From Chitinivibrionia bacterium (GTDB lineage: Bacteria > Fibrobacterota > Chitinivibrionia > Chitinivibrionales > Chitinivibrionaceae), in NCBI GenBank assembly GCA_009779925.1, contig WRAZ01000012.1, positions 1 to 54,577 of the forward strand: a stretch of 54,577 nt of DNA, given 5' to 3'. The translations under genes and the position numbers were made by a program. The notes under the pieces were generated by a model. That model searched no databases. It was given only the letters and a program-made list of their open reading frames with translations, and had not been told where the DNA came from. Every line of letters begins with the position of its first letter. Position 1 is the first letter of the stretch. Positions 1 to 6,445 of this stretch are shown here, in pieces.

Positions 1-81
1 CTAACCCTCGACAAATTTGATAAATGCCAAAGACAAAGCTTTTGCAATTATTGCGAGTTTCAAGAGTTGTGTATAAAATAA
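1..81 (+). CDS. C-terminal end of a Fe-S cluster RecB-like (PD-(D/E)XK) nuclease, partial
   Basis: Frame 1 is open from the window edge to a TAA at 79-81 and encodes the last 26 residues of a protein. The tail contains Cys-x2-Cys-x5-Cys (residues 15, 18, 24 of the fragment), with another Cys six residues upstream. This spacing closes the 4Fe-4S cluster at the C-terminus of Cas4-, AddB- and RecB-like nucleases. The catalytic domain lies outside the window, so the assignment rests only on Cys spacing and terminal position. The gene converges on the radical SAM gene that follows. An unrelated Cys-rich protein is possible. Confidence 0.45.
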   Translation, partial: LTLDKFDKCQRQSFCNYCEFQELCIK

Positions 82-262
82 TTCATGCTTAACTTATCTT
101 TAACCTAATGTTTAACTGAAAACCACCTTAAAAGACATTATGCCATTGTCTAAAATTATCGACCATTATAGTTTTTTCTCACCCCCGTCCTCTCCATTTT
201 GGGCTTTTGCAAGGCAAAAAGCAGGGGGCAAAGACAAGCAAGGCGATAATTTTTTCCCTCCC

Positions 263-1315
263 TCAATGAAAATTCCGCAACCCAGCCTCTCGCGCCCAGC
301 GCATTGCTTGGTCGAATTCTCCGGGGATCAGTCGTCTGTTAAGCGGCGGATAATCGTTTGCCATAAACTTTGGCGTGTATTGGCTCATAATATTTACGTG
401 GGTATCCGTGCCGAGTTCGTCGGCGACCCAGCGGACAAATTTATCCGTCCCCGCAAGATTTTCGGGCAAAACCAAATGACGAATAAGCACCCCGCGACTT
501 GCAATGCCGTTGGGGCGCAACGTGCCGACTTGTCTGTGCATTTCTTTTATGGCGGCGGCAGTATGCTCCGTATAATTCGGCGCTCCTTTTGAAAAGCGCG
601 CGGCAATCGCAGAGTCCTGATACTTAAAATCGGGCAGATAAATATCGACAATGCCGTCTAAAAGTTTAACGACCTCAAGCGACTCGTATCCGCTGGAATT
701 GTAAACTAACGGCAAATGCAACCCGTCGGATATGGCAATGCGAAGCGCTTTTATAATATGAGGCAAAACGTGAGTCGGCGTAACCAAATTTATGTTGTGG
801 CAGCCTCTGCGCTGAAGTTCGAGCATCATATTTGCAAGCTCGGCGTGGGTGGTTTGCGTTCCGTCGCCGCGGTGATTTATTTGCCAATTAAGGCAAAATA
901 CGCAGAGCAAATTGCAGTTCGAAAAGAAAACAGTTCCCGAGCCGCGCACGCCGCGAAGCGGTCTTTCCTCGCCGAAGTGAGGAGCAAACGAAGCGACCTT
1001 AAAATCTCTTCCGAGAGAACAAGCGCCCGCTCTGTCCGCCGCGCGATTGACATTGCAATTACGCGGACAAAGACGACAAGGCGAAAATAAATCCCAAAGC
1101 GCTTGCTCGCGTTTTGCAAGTTCGCCGCTGAGTTCCAAATCAATATATCTGAGCGCCTGTGTGTTTTCTATCTGTATATTTTCACCGTCGATGTCAATAA
1201 TTTCCATAGGTTTTTCGGCAAACAAATTGCGCGCCAAACCTATTCCTCCCAAAGCGGTTGCCGCGCCTGCCGCAACGATACCGCCTTTAATAAAATCTCT
1301 TCTGGATAGCACCAT
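263..1315 (-). CDS. Tat-exported radical SAM protein, PflX-like (COG1313)
   Basis: A 350-residue protein of the PflX family, related to pyruvate-formate-lyase activases. The radical SAM motif Cys-x3-Cys-x2-Cys is at about residues 134-141 (CNLLCVFC). A second Cys group (residues 80, 83, 87, 99) precedes it, as is usual in this family. The N-terminus is a twin-arginine signal (SRRDFIKGG, then a hydrophobic stretch and a likely AxA-type cleavage at NLFA), so the enzyme is probably exported folded with its cluster. The start at 1315 was chosen because AGGAGG lies just upstream and the Tat motif begins there; an in-frame ATG at 1399 lacks this. The tat genes lie 3 kb away. The substrate is unknown; the AmmeMemoRadiSam radical SAM proteins are the closest alternative. 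Confidence 0.85.
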   Translation of the reverse strand: MVLSRRDFIKGGIVAAGAATALGGIGLARNLFAEKPMEIIDIDGENIQIENTQALRYIDLELSGELAKREQALWDLFSPCRLCPRNCNVNRAADRAGACSLGRDFKVASFAPHFGEERPLRGVRGSGTVFFSNCNLLCVFCLNWQINHRGDGTQTTHAELANMMLELQRRGCHNINLVTPTHVLPHIIKALRIAISDGLHLPLVYNSSGYESLEVVKLLDGIVDIYLPDFKYQDSAIAARFSKGAPNYTEHTAAAIKEMHRQVGTLRPNGIASRGVLIRHLVLPENLAGTDKFVRWVADELGTDTHVNIMSQYTPKFMANDYPPLNRRLIPGEFDQAMRWAREAGLRNFH

Positions 1316-1659
1316 AAAGACCTCCTTTTTTAAGAAAAATAATATAATGCCGCTTAAAATGGTATATAAAAATATAAATTTATGGCAATTTTCAAGCATT
1401 TTTTTGGTTTTGGCAGAATGTATTTTAGTACTACTATATGCCGAATTTGCGGAGATTTATACTTCGCAGTTTTATATTTATCAAATAGGCGAAATAGCCC
1501 TTTAGGTTGTTATGCCGTCCTATTTTGATAAACAAAAAACAATAGACATATTCGGTATATGGTAAAACTCAATATGGGCAGAACAGCCGTTGAAATTTTC
1601 ATGCAGATAAATTCTCCTCATATTGATTATACTAACAAATAAAAAAAGGAGAAATTGGT
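1316..1659. other. Divergent intergenic region
   Basis: This 344-base AT-rich region separates two divergent genes. On the minus strand a GCGGCA followed by TATTAT, about 20-30 bases upstream of the radical SAM start, resembles the recurrent promoter element seen elsewhere in the window. A GGCAGAACAGCC motif at 1577-1588 is a single copy of a small repeat also found near 3222 and 35875. No convincing ORF or RNA gene was seen. Confidence 0.4.
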
Positions 1660-2334
1660 ATGCCATTTTCAAAATTCAAAGTCGCGGCGATTGCCGTTTT
1701 GTTGTCGATTGGCATTTGCTTTGCGAGTGTCTTTTGTATGAACTGCGGAACACAATTATTAACAGGAACAAATTTTTGCGGACAATGTGGAACTGCTGTA
1801 GATAAATTTTCCACACTACAACAGGTGCCGCCTGAATTGCACATGCTGCAAAACCAAACCAATGAAAGGCAAAATGATAATGTTCGTGTTGTTTTACATA
1901 AAGAGAAGAATGATGTAAATAATGACTATGATAATCGCGCCATGAGGGTGATGTTGTCGCATATTGAACAAGGGCGTTCATTTTTGGTAGGTGTAGCAGA
2001 AAGAAGATCGGCAGACTCCATTAATATTATAGTTCGTCATTTTGAACGTATAGATGGAGATGGCGTTACAAAAACTACATCTCTTACTTTTACAGGCGTG
2101 CGAACCAGCAGTGCCAATCTTAGTGTTGATGTTTTAGAGTTTTACATTAATGATAATTTGTCGTTTTTTCTAGTAAACAATAACTGGGTCAGCGGCGGAA
2201 GCAGTGGAACATTTGACGGAAAGGGTTTGATACGCGAGCTTTTTAAAAGAAACGTGAGAAGAGAAGTTAGAAAATTTTTCAGCAACATCAATTTTTATAG
2301 GCAAGCAAGTAATGTGCCAACAAGAGTTATATAG
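1660..2334 (+). CDS. Exported or membrane-anchored zinc-ribbon protein, unknown function
   Basis: A 224-residue protein with a hydrophobic N-terminal segment (about residues 7-25) followed at once by a zinc ribbon: Cys26-x2-Cys29 and Cys40-x2-Cys43. The remaining 180 residues match nothing I recognise. The usual architecture of zinc-ribbon membrane proteins is ribbon first, membrane segment second; here the order is reversed, which would place the ribbon outside the cytoplasm if the segment is a signal or anchor. AAAGGAG lies eight bases before the ATG. It stands alone, followed by a palindrome with a short T run that could end transcription. Confidence 0.6.
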   Translation: MPFSKFKVAAIAVLLSIGICFASVFCMNCGTQLLTGTNFCGQCGTAVDKFSTLQQVPPELHMLQNQTNERQNDNVRVVLHKEKNDVNNDYDNRAMRVMLSHIEQGRSFLVGVAERRSADSINIIVRHFERIDGDGVTKTTSLTFTGVRTSSANLSVDVLEFYINDNLSFFLVNNNWVSGGSSGTFDGKGLIRELFKRNVRREVRKFFSNINFYRQASNVPTRVI

Positions 2335-2373
2335 TGTCGAAGCAACCAATATCAGCGGCAGGCGGTTTGTACA

Positions 2374-2486
2374 TTCGTCGAGAGTTGAAATAAACATATA
2401 ACATTTTATACAATTTTCACCCAGTTTGTAGAGCCAAGGCATGCCTTGGCTCCTTTTTGTTTGCGGCAAATATTATATTTATATGA
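2374..2486 (+). repeat. Repeat unit, copy 1 (leader, palindrome and promoter)
   Basis: This stretch aligns over its whole length with 4300-4411. Shared blocks are TTCGTCGAGAGTTG at the left end, ATACAATTTTC in the middle, TTTGTAGAG before a palindrome, and GGCAAATATTAT at the right end. The palindrome (2431-2452) is a perfect 22-base inverted repeat followed by CCTTTTTG, so it can also act as a terminator. The right end is the presumed promoter of the DUF4160 gene. Each copy therefore places a terminator and a promoter between two genes. Confidence 0.75.
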
Positions 2487-2508
2487 AAATGATAACAAAG
2501 GAGAAAAA

Positions 2509-2748
2509 ATGCCGACTGCGTTTTCTTTTTTCGGAATGAGATTTTATTTTTACTCAAAAGAGCACTTGCCGATACACGTTCACGTGGAAAAAGGCGACGC
2601 GTATGCGAAATGGGCGCTGGAGCCCGAAATCTCTTTTATCGAAAACAATGGTTTCAAAAAACAAGAATTAAAACTTGCCGAAAGTATAATTGAGGAAAAC
2701 AGAGAGACTCTAATATCGAATTGGAATAATTATTTCGGAGGTAAATAA
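2509..2748 (+). CDS. DUF4160 family protein
   Basis: A 79-residue protein matching DUF4160: it starts MPTAFSFFGMRFYFYSKEH and continues with the LPIHVHVE-type motif typical of the family. AAAGGAG precedes the ATG at 2509. It overlaps the next gene (DUF2442) by one base, so the two are translationally coupled. DUF4160 and DUF2442 proteins are often adjacent and are commonly suspected to form a toxin-antitoxin-like module; that role is inferred from family context and not shown by the sequence. Confidence 0.8.
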   Translation: MPTAFSFFGMRFYFYSKEHLPIHVHVEKGDAYAKWALEPEISFIENNGFKKQELKLAESIIEENRETLISNWNNYFGGK

Positions 2749-2990
2749 TGTTCGGTAAAAACGCAAAAGTTTCGTTTGATAAGGATAATTTATTTCTTTG
2801 CACGGAAAACAATAAGGTTTTCGTGCAACCGTTAAGTGATTATCCTATATTGAAGAAAGCAACCGCCGAACAAAAAACAAAATGGAAACTGTCAAATGTC
2901 GGTATTCGTTGGGAAGAAATCGACGAAGATATAAGTTTCGATAGTTTTTTGTATGTCAAAAATGATTCATTAGTGGTAAAAATGCGTTAA
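2748..2990 (+). CDS. DUF2442 family protein
   Basis: An 80-residue protein with the DUF2442 pattern: a residue run like PLSDYPILKKAT, a tryptophan, and the closing WEEIDEDISFDSFL that corresponds to the family's W-x-x-hD-E-D-hS motif. GGAGG in the end of the preceding gene serves as its ribosome binding site. It is the likely partner, and by convention the antitoxin-like member, of the preceding DUF4160 protein. Both are small and plausibly accessory. Confidence 0.8.
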   Translation: MFGKNAKVSFDKDNLFLCTENNKVFVQPLSDYPILKKATAEQKTKWKLSNVGIRWEEIDEDISFDSFLYVKNDSLVVKMR

Positions 2991-3298
2991 TAGCAACACA
3001 AAACACAACAATTTTCCCATTTCACCCAAAACAAAATATTATTTTATGCGTGCGAAAAAAGACAAATTGTTTAGGATTTAGTTCCTGCAATTCGTAGCTC
3101 TTTAATTTTAAAATTGCTAAAAGCAACTGCCTTGTGGCTGTTCTGCTTGCTTTTTGCGGTTTTTATTATTTTAATCTGTGAATTGTTTCAATTCGTCTTT
3201 TTTCGCAGGAATATGAATTTTGGCGGAACAGCCTTGTAGCTGTTTTGGCTTAACTTTTTAACTTTGCCGAAAGAATTTGGCAGAAAGGCGGTTTTAAT
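2991..3298. other. Intergenic region with promoter-like element and small repeats
   Basis: This 308-base gap has the exact 13-base element AAATATTATTTTA at 3034-3046. It also holds two related repeats containing ACTGCCTTGTGGCTGTTCTG (3126-3145) and GGAACAGCCTTGTAGCTGTT (3225-3244). The second, with its flank ATATGAATTTTGG, resembles the reverse complement of 35853-35888. No RNA gene or ORF with a ribosome binding site was found. Confidence 0.45.
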
Positions 3299-3721
3299 AT
3301 GAGTAAATTACTCAATGCTATTGGCGGTTTTACATTGTTAGCGACAATGTGTTTTGTATTTGTCGGATGCACATCAGCGGCAAGAACAAACACTTTATCA
3401 GCTTTGGAATTCGCGCCATCGGCACACACAACAGCGACACTTGCAGATTTAGTTGTTTCCGACAGGAAAGTAATGGGGCAAGCAAGCGGGCTTCCCTCTC
3501 TCAGGAGAGCGTTGGAGCAAGAAGCAATTGCTAATGCGTTGCAAGGAAATGCAGATGCTTTAGTTGGAGCGAACTTCTTTTATGAAACTAAAGGAACGAG
3601 AGCAGAGAGAAATCAAAATATGACTATAGTTGTTATTGGCTATCCTGCTGTTTTCAAAAATTTCAGAACGCCCAAAAGTGAAGACATTTGGCTTTTCGGT
3701 AAGCAGGAGGCAGCAAGATGA
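3299..3721 (+). CDS. Exported protein, putative lipoprotein, GYPA-x-FKNFR family
   Basis: A 140-residue protein with a signal peptide ending FVGC, an acceptable but not ideal lipobox. The mature part shares with the next gene the order ADLxVSxxxVxGxASG, an EAIANAL helix, a DxLxGxxFFY stretch, and a terminal GYPAVFKNFR. Similar small exported proteins ending GYPA-x-[FY]-x-NFR are, as I recall, widespread in Bacteroidetes-type genomes with no known function. It overlaps the following paralogue by four bases (ATGA). The pair looks like a tandem duplication. Confidence 0.65.
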   Translation: MSKLLNAIGGFTLLATMCFVFVGCTSAARTNTLSALEFAPSAHTTATLADLVVSDRKVMGQASGLPSLRRALEQEAIANALQGNADALVGANFFYETKGTRAERNQNMTIVVIGYPAVFKNFRTPKSEDIWLFGKQEAAR

Positions 3722-4281
3722 AAACAACTTTTTGCTTAGGAACTATTGCTTGCATTTTGCTGATAGCCGGAACTGCGAGCGGACACCACGGAACAAGAAG
3801 TGCAAGAAACACTCTACCCGCAATTGAAATTTCTCCAGCCATTAAAGCTCTTCCCGTAGTTGCGGATTTATCTGTATCTGAAACGCGCGTAAGAGGCGAA
3901 GCAAGCGGAAAGATAGAAGAAGGTATTGAAAGTTTGCAACGGCAGGCAATAGCAAACGCGCTCGGACACAACCCTCCATCTATTACTGCGCCCGATGTTC
4001 TTATAGGAACAACATTTTTTTACACACAAGAAGGACATAATCTTGACGTGGTAGCTACAGGTTATCCTGCATTTTTTACAAATTTTCGTTCTGCCCAAGA
4101 AGGCGATGTTAATTTTTTAAGCGTTCATACTGCCTCGAGAAATGAAAACTTGAATTCAACAAGCAGTTCGAGTTATAGAGGTATGAGAATAACAGGAATT
4201 GTATTGACTTCTACCGTTTATGGCGCACCCATAGGCGTTCCGCTTATTATTATTGCTAACAGGAAGTCAAGAAGCCGGTAG
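3718..4281 (+). CDS. Exported paralogue of the preceding protein
   Basis: A 187-residue protein with a cleavable signal peptide (hydrophobic residues about 5-20, then TASG) and no lipobox. Its core repeats that of the upstream protein (ADLSVSETRVRGEASG, QAIANAL, DVLIGTTFFY, GYPAFFTNFR). It has an extra C-terminal tail of about 45 residues with a Ser-rich run and a hydrophobic segment. It overlaps its neighbour by ATGA, so the two are co-translated. Function unknown. The divergence of the pair suggests an old duplication. Confidence 0.65.
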   Translation: MKTTFCLGTIACILLIAGTASGHHGTRSARNTLPAIEISPAIKALPVVADLSVSETRVRGEASGKIEEGIESLQRQAIANALGHNPPSITAPDVLIGTTFFYTQEGHNLDVVATGYPAFFTNFRSAQEGDVNFLSVHTASRNENLNSTSSSSYRGMRITGIVLTSTVYGAPIGVPLIIIANRKSRSR

Positions 4282-4299
4282 CGACAATAGATTTTCCCG

Positions 4300-4411
4300 T
4301 TCGTCGAGAGTTGATGTGAGTAGATAATTTTTTTCATACAATTTTCGCCTAATTTGTAGAGACGCAATGCTTGCGTCTCCTTTCTGTTGTTGGCAAATAT
4401 TATTTTTAATA
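4300..4411 (+). repeat. Repeat unit, copy 2 (leader, palindrome and promoter)
   Basis: Counterpart of 2374-2486: same left block TTCGTCGAGAGTTG, same centre, same TTTGTAGAG, and a palindrome of different sequence (4359-4379, nine-base arms GAGACGCAA/TTGCGTCTC around TGC). It ends in TTGGCAAATATTATTTTTA, the presumed promoter of tatA. The frame is conserved while the palindrome differs, which suggests the palindromes are exchangeable cassettes. Confidence 0.75.
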
Positions 4412-4434
4412 CAAACAAAAGGAGGAAACTAAAT

Positions 4435-4638
4435 ATGGGAAACATCGGAATTTGGAACATTTTAGTAATATTGCTGATTTTCTTGTTGCTTTTCGGCGCT
4501 AAGAAATTGCCCGAACTTGCAAAAGGGCTCGGCAGCGGAATTCGCGAATTTAAGAAAGCCGCCAAAGAAGTTGAAGACGAATTATCGACCGACAAAAGCG
4601 TAGCGGCAAGTGAGCAAACAGCAAACGACAACAAATAA
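4435..4638 (+). CDS. tatA: Sec-independent translocase subunit TatA
   Basis: A 67-residue TatA: a transmembrane helix (about residues 5-21) followed by the canonical hinge and amphipathic helix [20 protein letters not shown] and an acidic tail. TatA oligomers form the pore that lets folded Tat substrates cross the inner membrane. The start at 4435 is set by AAGGAGGAA upstream; a longer in-frame reading from 4387 has no site. It begins a tat operon driven by the element at 4390-4408. The radical SAM gene in this window is a plausible client. Confidence 0.95.
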   Translation: MGNIGIWNILVILLIFLLLFGAKKLPELAKGLGSGIREFKKAAKEVEDELSTDKSVAASEQTANDNK

Positions 4639-4642
4639 CGAA

Positions 4643-5350
4643 ATGTCGCTGATTGCGCACATAGAAGAACTGCGGCGCGCGCTAATTCGCAGTGGAACCG
4701 CCATAATATTTAGTATGGTTCCCTGCCTCGTTTTTTGGCGGGAAATATTCGAGATTGTCGCAATTTATCCGCTTCGTTTCAGCGACCCCACGCCTATAAT
4801 CATTTACACCGCCCCCGCCGAAGTGGTAATGCTTAGCGTAAAAATCGCGCTAACAGGTGGAATTTTGCTCGCCTCGCCGTTTATTTTCTGGCAGATTTGG
4901 AAATTTATCGCCCCCGCCCTCTACAAAAACGAACGCGCCGTAATTTTGCCCGCCGCAATCGCTTCGACCGTATGTTTTTTGGCGGGATTTACCTTTTGCT
5001 ACTTTTTGCTTCCGTTTTTATTGCAGTTTTTAACGGGATTTGCGGCAGGGCAAGTCGAGCCGTTTTTCAGAATTGACGAATATTTTCGCTTCCTCATAAA
5101 AATGGGTTTTGCCTTCGGAATTGCCTTTGAACTCCCCGTAATTTCGTTTGTTTTGGCAAAAATGGGAATTATCGACCACCGTTTTATGATTAAATATTTT
5201 CGCTACGCAATTATCTTTATTTTTATAATCGCGGCAGTTCTTACACCCCCCGACGCCATATCGCAAATCTTGCTTGCAATGCCGCTTTTACTGCTTTACG
5301 CGCTCGGAATTTTGTTGGCGTTTTTGGCGGGAAGGAGAAAAAAACAATGA
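4643..5350 (+). CDS. tatC: Sec-independent translocase subunit TatC
   Basis: A 235-residue TatC with the diagnostic N-terminus MSLIAHIEELRRALI, which binds the twin-arginine signal, and six predicted membrane spans. I place the start at the ATG 4643, four bases after the tatA stop, because TatC proteins begin there; a GTG at 4610 inside tatA would add 11 poorly conserved residues. No clear ribosome binding site is visible, so it may depend on coupling with tatA. It overlaps the next small gene by ATGA. Confidence 0.93.
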   Translation: MSLIAHIEELRRALIRSGTAIIFSMVPCLVFWREIFEIVAIYPLRFSDPTPIIIYTAPAEVVMLSVKIALTGGILLASPFIFWQIWKFIAPALYKNERAVILPAAIASTVCFLAGFTFCYFLLPFLLQFLTGFAAGQVEPFFRIDEYFRFLIKMGFAFGIAFELPVISFVLAKMGIIDHRFMIKYFRYAIIFIFIIAAVLTPPDAISQILLAMPLLLLYALGILLAFLAGRRKKQ

Positions 5351-5511
5351 CAAGCGGAATAGCCCTTTCGGAAATTCTTATAGTTTTGGCGCTAATCGTT
5401 ATTTTAGTTAAGCCTAAAGATATTCCCGAAATTTTGCGCAAAGTTATAAAACTTGCCCATCAATTACGCGCCGAATTCAAAAAACTTACAGACGAACTCG
5501 GAAAAATCTGA
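5347..5511 (+). CDS. 54-residue TatA/TatB-like protein
   Basis: A short gene in the tat operon, overlapping tatC by ATGA and lipA by one base. It encodes an N-terminal membrane helix (about residues 6-21), a PKDIPEILRK hinge and an amphipathic helix (LRKVIKLAHQLRAEF). This is the TatA/Hcf106 layout, with Lys-Pro in place of the usual Phe-Gly. The position after tatC and the shorter, more polar hinge point to a minimal TatB-like role (substrate docking with TatC), but TatA and TatB cannot be separated reliably by sequence at this length. At 54 residues it is easily missed by gene finders. Confidence 0.8.
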   Translation: MTSGIALSEILIVLALIVILVKPKDIPEILRKVIKLAHQLRAEFKKLTDELGKI

Positions 5512-6365
5512 TGCTCAGAATGCCCAAATCTTATATGCGCCCTATTTTGACAGGGCAAAAAAGCGATTTTGTCGCGCAAATTTTGATTGACGAAAAAATA
5601 AACACAATCTGCGAAAGCGCAAACTGCCCCAACAAAGGCGAATGCTTTTCGGACGGCACGGCAAGTTTTTTAGCGCTCGGAAACATTTGCACCCGAAACT
5701 GCAAATTCTGCGCATTAGGTTGTAAAGACAAGGCACGCCTTGTCTCCCCCTCTCCCCTACCAATCGACGAAAACGAGCCGCAAAAATTTGCAACCGCCAT
5801 AAAAAAACTCGGATTGTCAAGCGTTGTAATAACCACCACCACCCGCGACGATTTACCCGACGGCGGCGCAAATCATTTGGCAAAATGCGTTTTGGAAATA
5901 AAAAATCAATGCCCGAATTGCAAAATCGAAATCCTTATTCCCGATTTTAACGGCGACAAAAATTCCATTGAAATAATCCTGAACTCCCCCATCGACTGCA
6001 TTTCGCACAACATAGAAATGCCGAAAAATTTGTATCCCAAACTTCGAGACAAAGCAGATTTTTCACGTTCCATAGAAGTGTTAAAATTCCTTAAAAACAA
6101 CTCGAAAATCCCGATAAAAAGCGGATTTATGCTCGGACTTGGCGAAAGCGAAGCCGAAATAACAGACCTGATAAAAACGCTCGCCGAAATCCCGATAGAC
6201 ATTTTGAGCATCGGACAATATTTTAAGCCGACAAAACTCGCTTTCGACGTACAAAAATATTACGAAGCCGACGATTTTGAAATTTTCGCGGAATTCGCCC
6301 GAAGTTTGGGCATAAAAAAAGTACATTCGGGCGTTTTTGTAAGGACTTCGTATAAAAATTGTTGA
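5511..6365 (+). CDS. lipA: Lipoyl synthase
   Basis: A 284-residue radical SAM enzyme that inserts two sulfurs into octanoyl groups on lipoyl domains. Both cluster motifs are present: Cys34-x4-Cys39-x5-Cys45 (CESANCPNKGEC) for the auxiliary cluster and Cys60-x3-Cys64-x2-Cys67 (CTRNCKFC) for the SAM cluster. The C-terminal RSSY motif appears as RTSY. Directly after the radical SAM motif the gene carries a palindrome (5726-5745), translated as part of a KDKARLVSPSP loop absent from ordinary LipA. The start codon overlaps the preceding stop (TGATG), so lipA is the last gene of the tat operon. Confidence 0.95.
   Translation: MLRMPKSYMRPILTGQKSDFVAQILIDEKINTICESANCPNKGECFSDGTASFLALGNICTRNCKFCALGCKDKARLVSPSPLPIDENEPQKFATAIKKLGLSSVVITTTTRDDLPDGGANHLAKCVLEIKNQCPNCKIEILIPDFNGDKNSIEIILNSPIDCISHNIEMPKNLYPKLRDKADFSRSIEVLKFLKNNSKIPIKSGFMLGLGESEAEITDLIKTLAEIPIDILSIGQYFKPTKLAFDVQKYYEADDFEIFAEFARSLGIKKVHSGVFVRTSYKNC
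5722..5746 (+). repeat. Palindromic element inside lipA
   Basis: GTAAAGACAAGG followed by its inverted arm CCTTGTCTC; the perfect arms are 5726-5734 and 5737-5745 with a two-base loop. The sequence has the GTAgAG-plus-palindrome design of the intergenic copies at 2428-2452 and 4356-4379, but here it is translated in frame within lipA. Confidence 0.8.
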
Positions 6366-6445
6366 ATTTTGTGATTTGGCAGGTATAAATTATGTATTTT
6401 TGCCTGTAATAATAGTGGGAATAAATTACACACGTAGGAAACCCA

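Noticed and set aside
140-592. A 150-codon plus-strand frame across the end of the radical SAM gene
   Set aside because: It is antisense to a well-supported gene, has no ribosome binding site and no recognisable domain.
2431-2452. Reading the GTAGAG palindromes as CRISPR repeats
   Set aside because: Copies are dispersed singly or in pairs with no regular array and no cas genes in the window.
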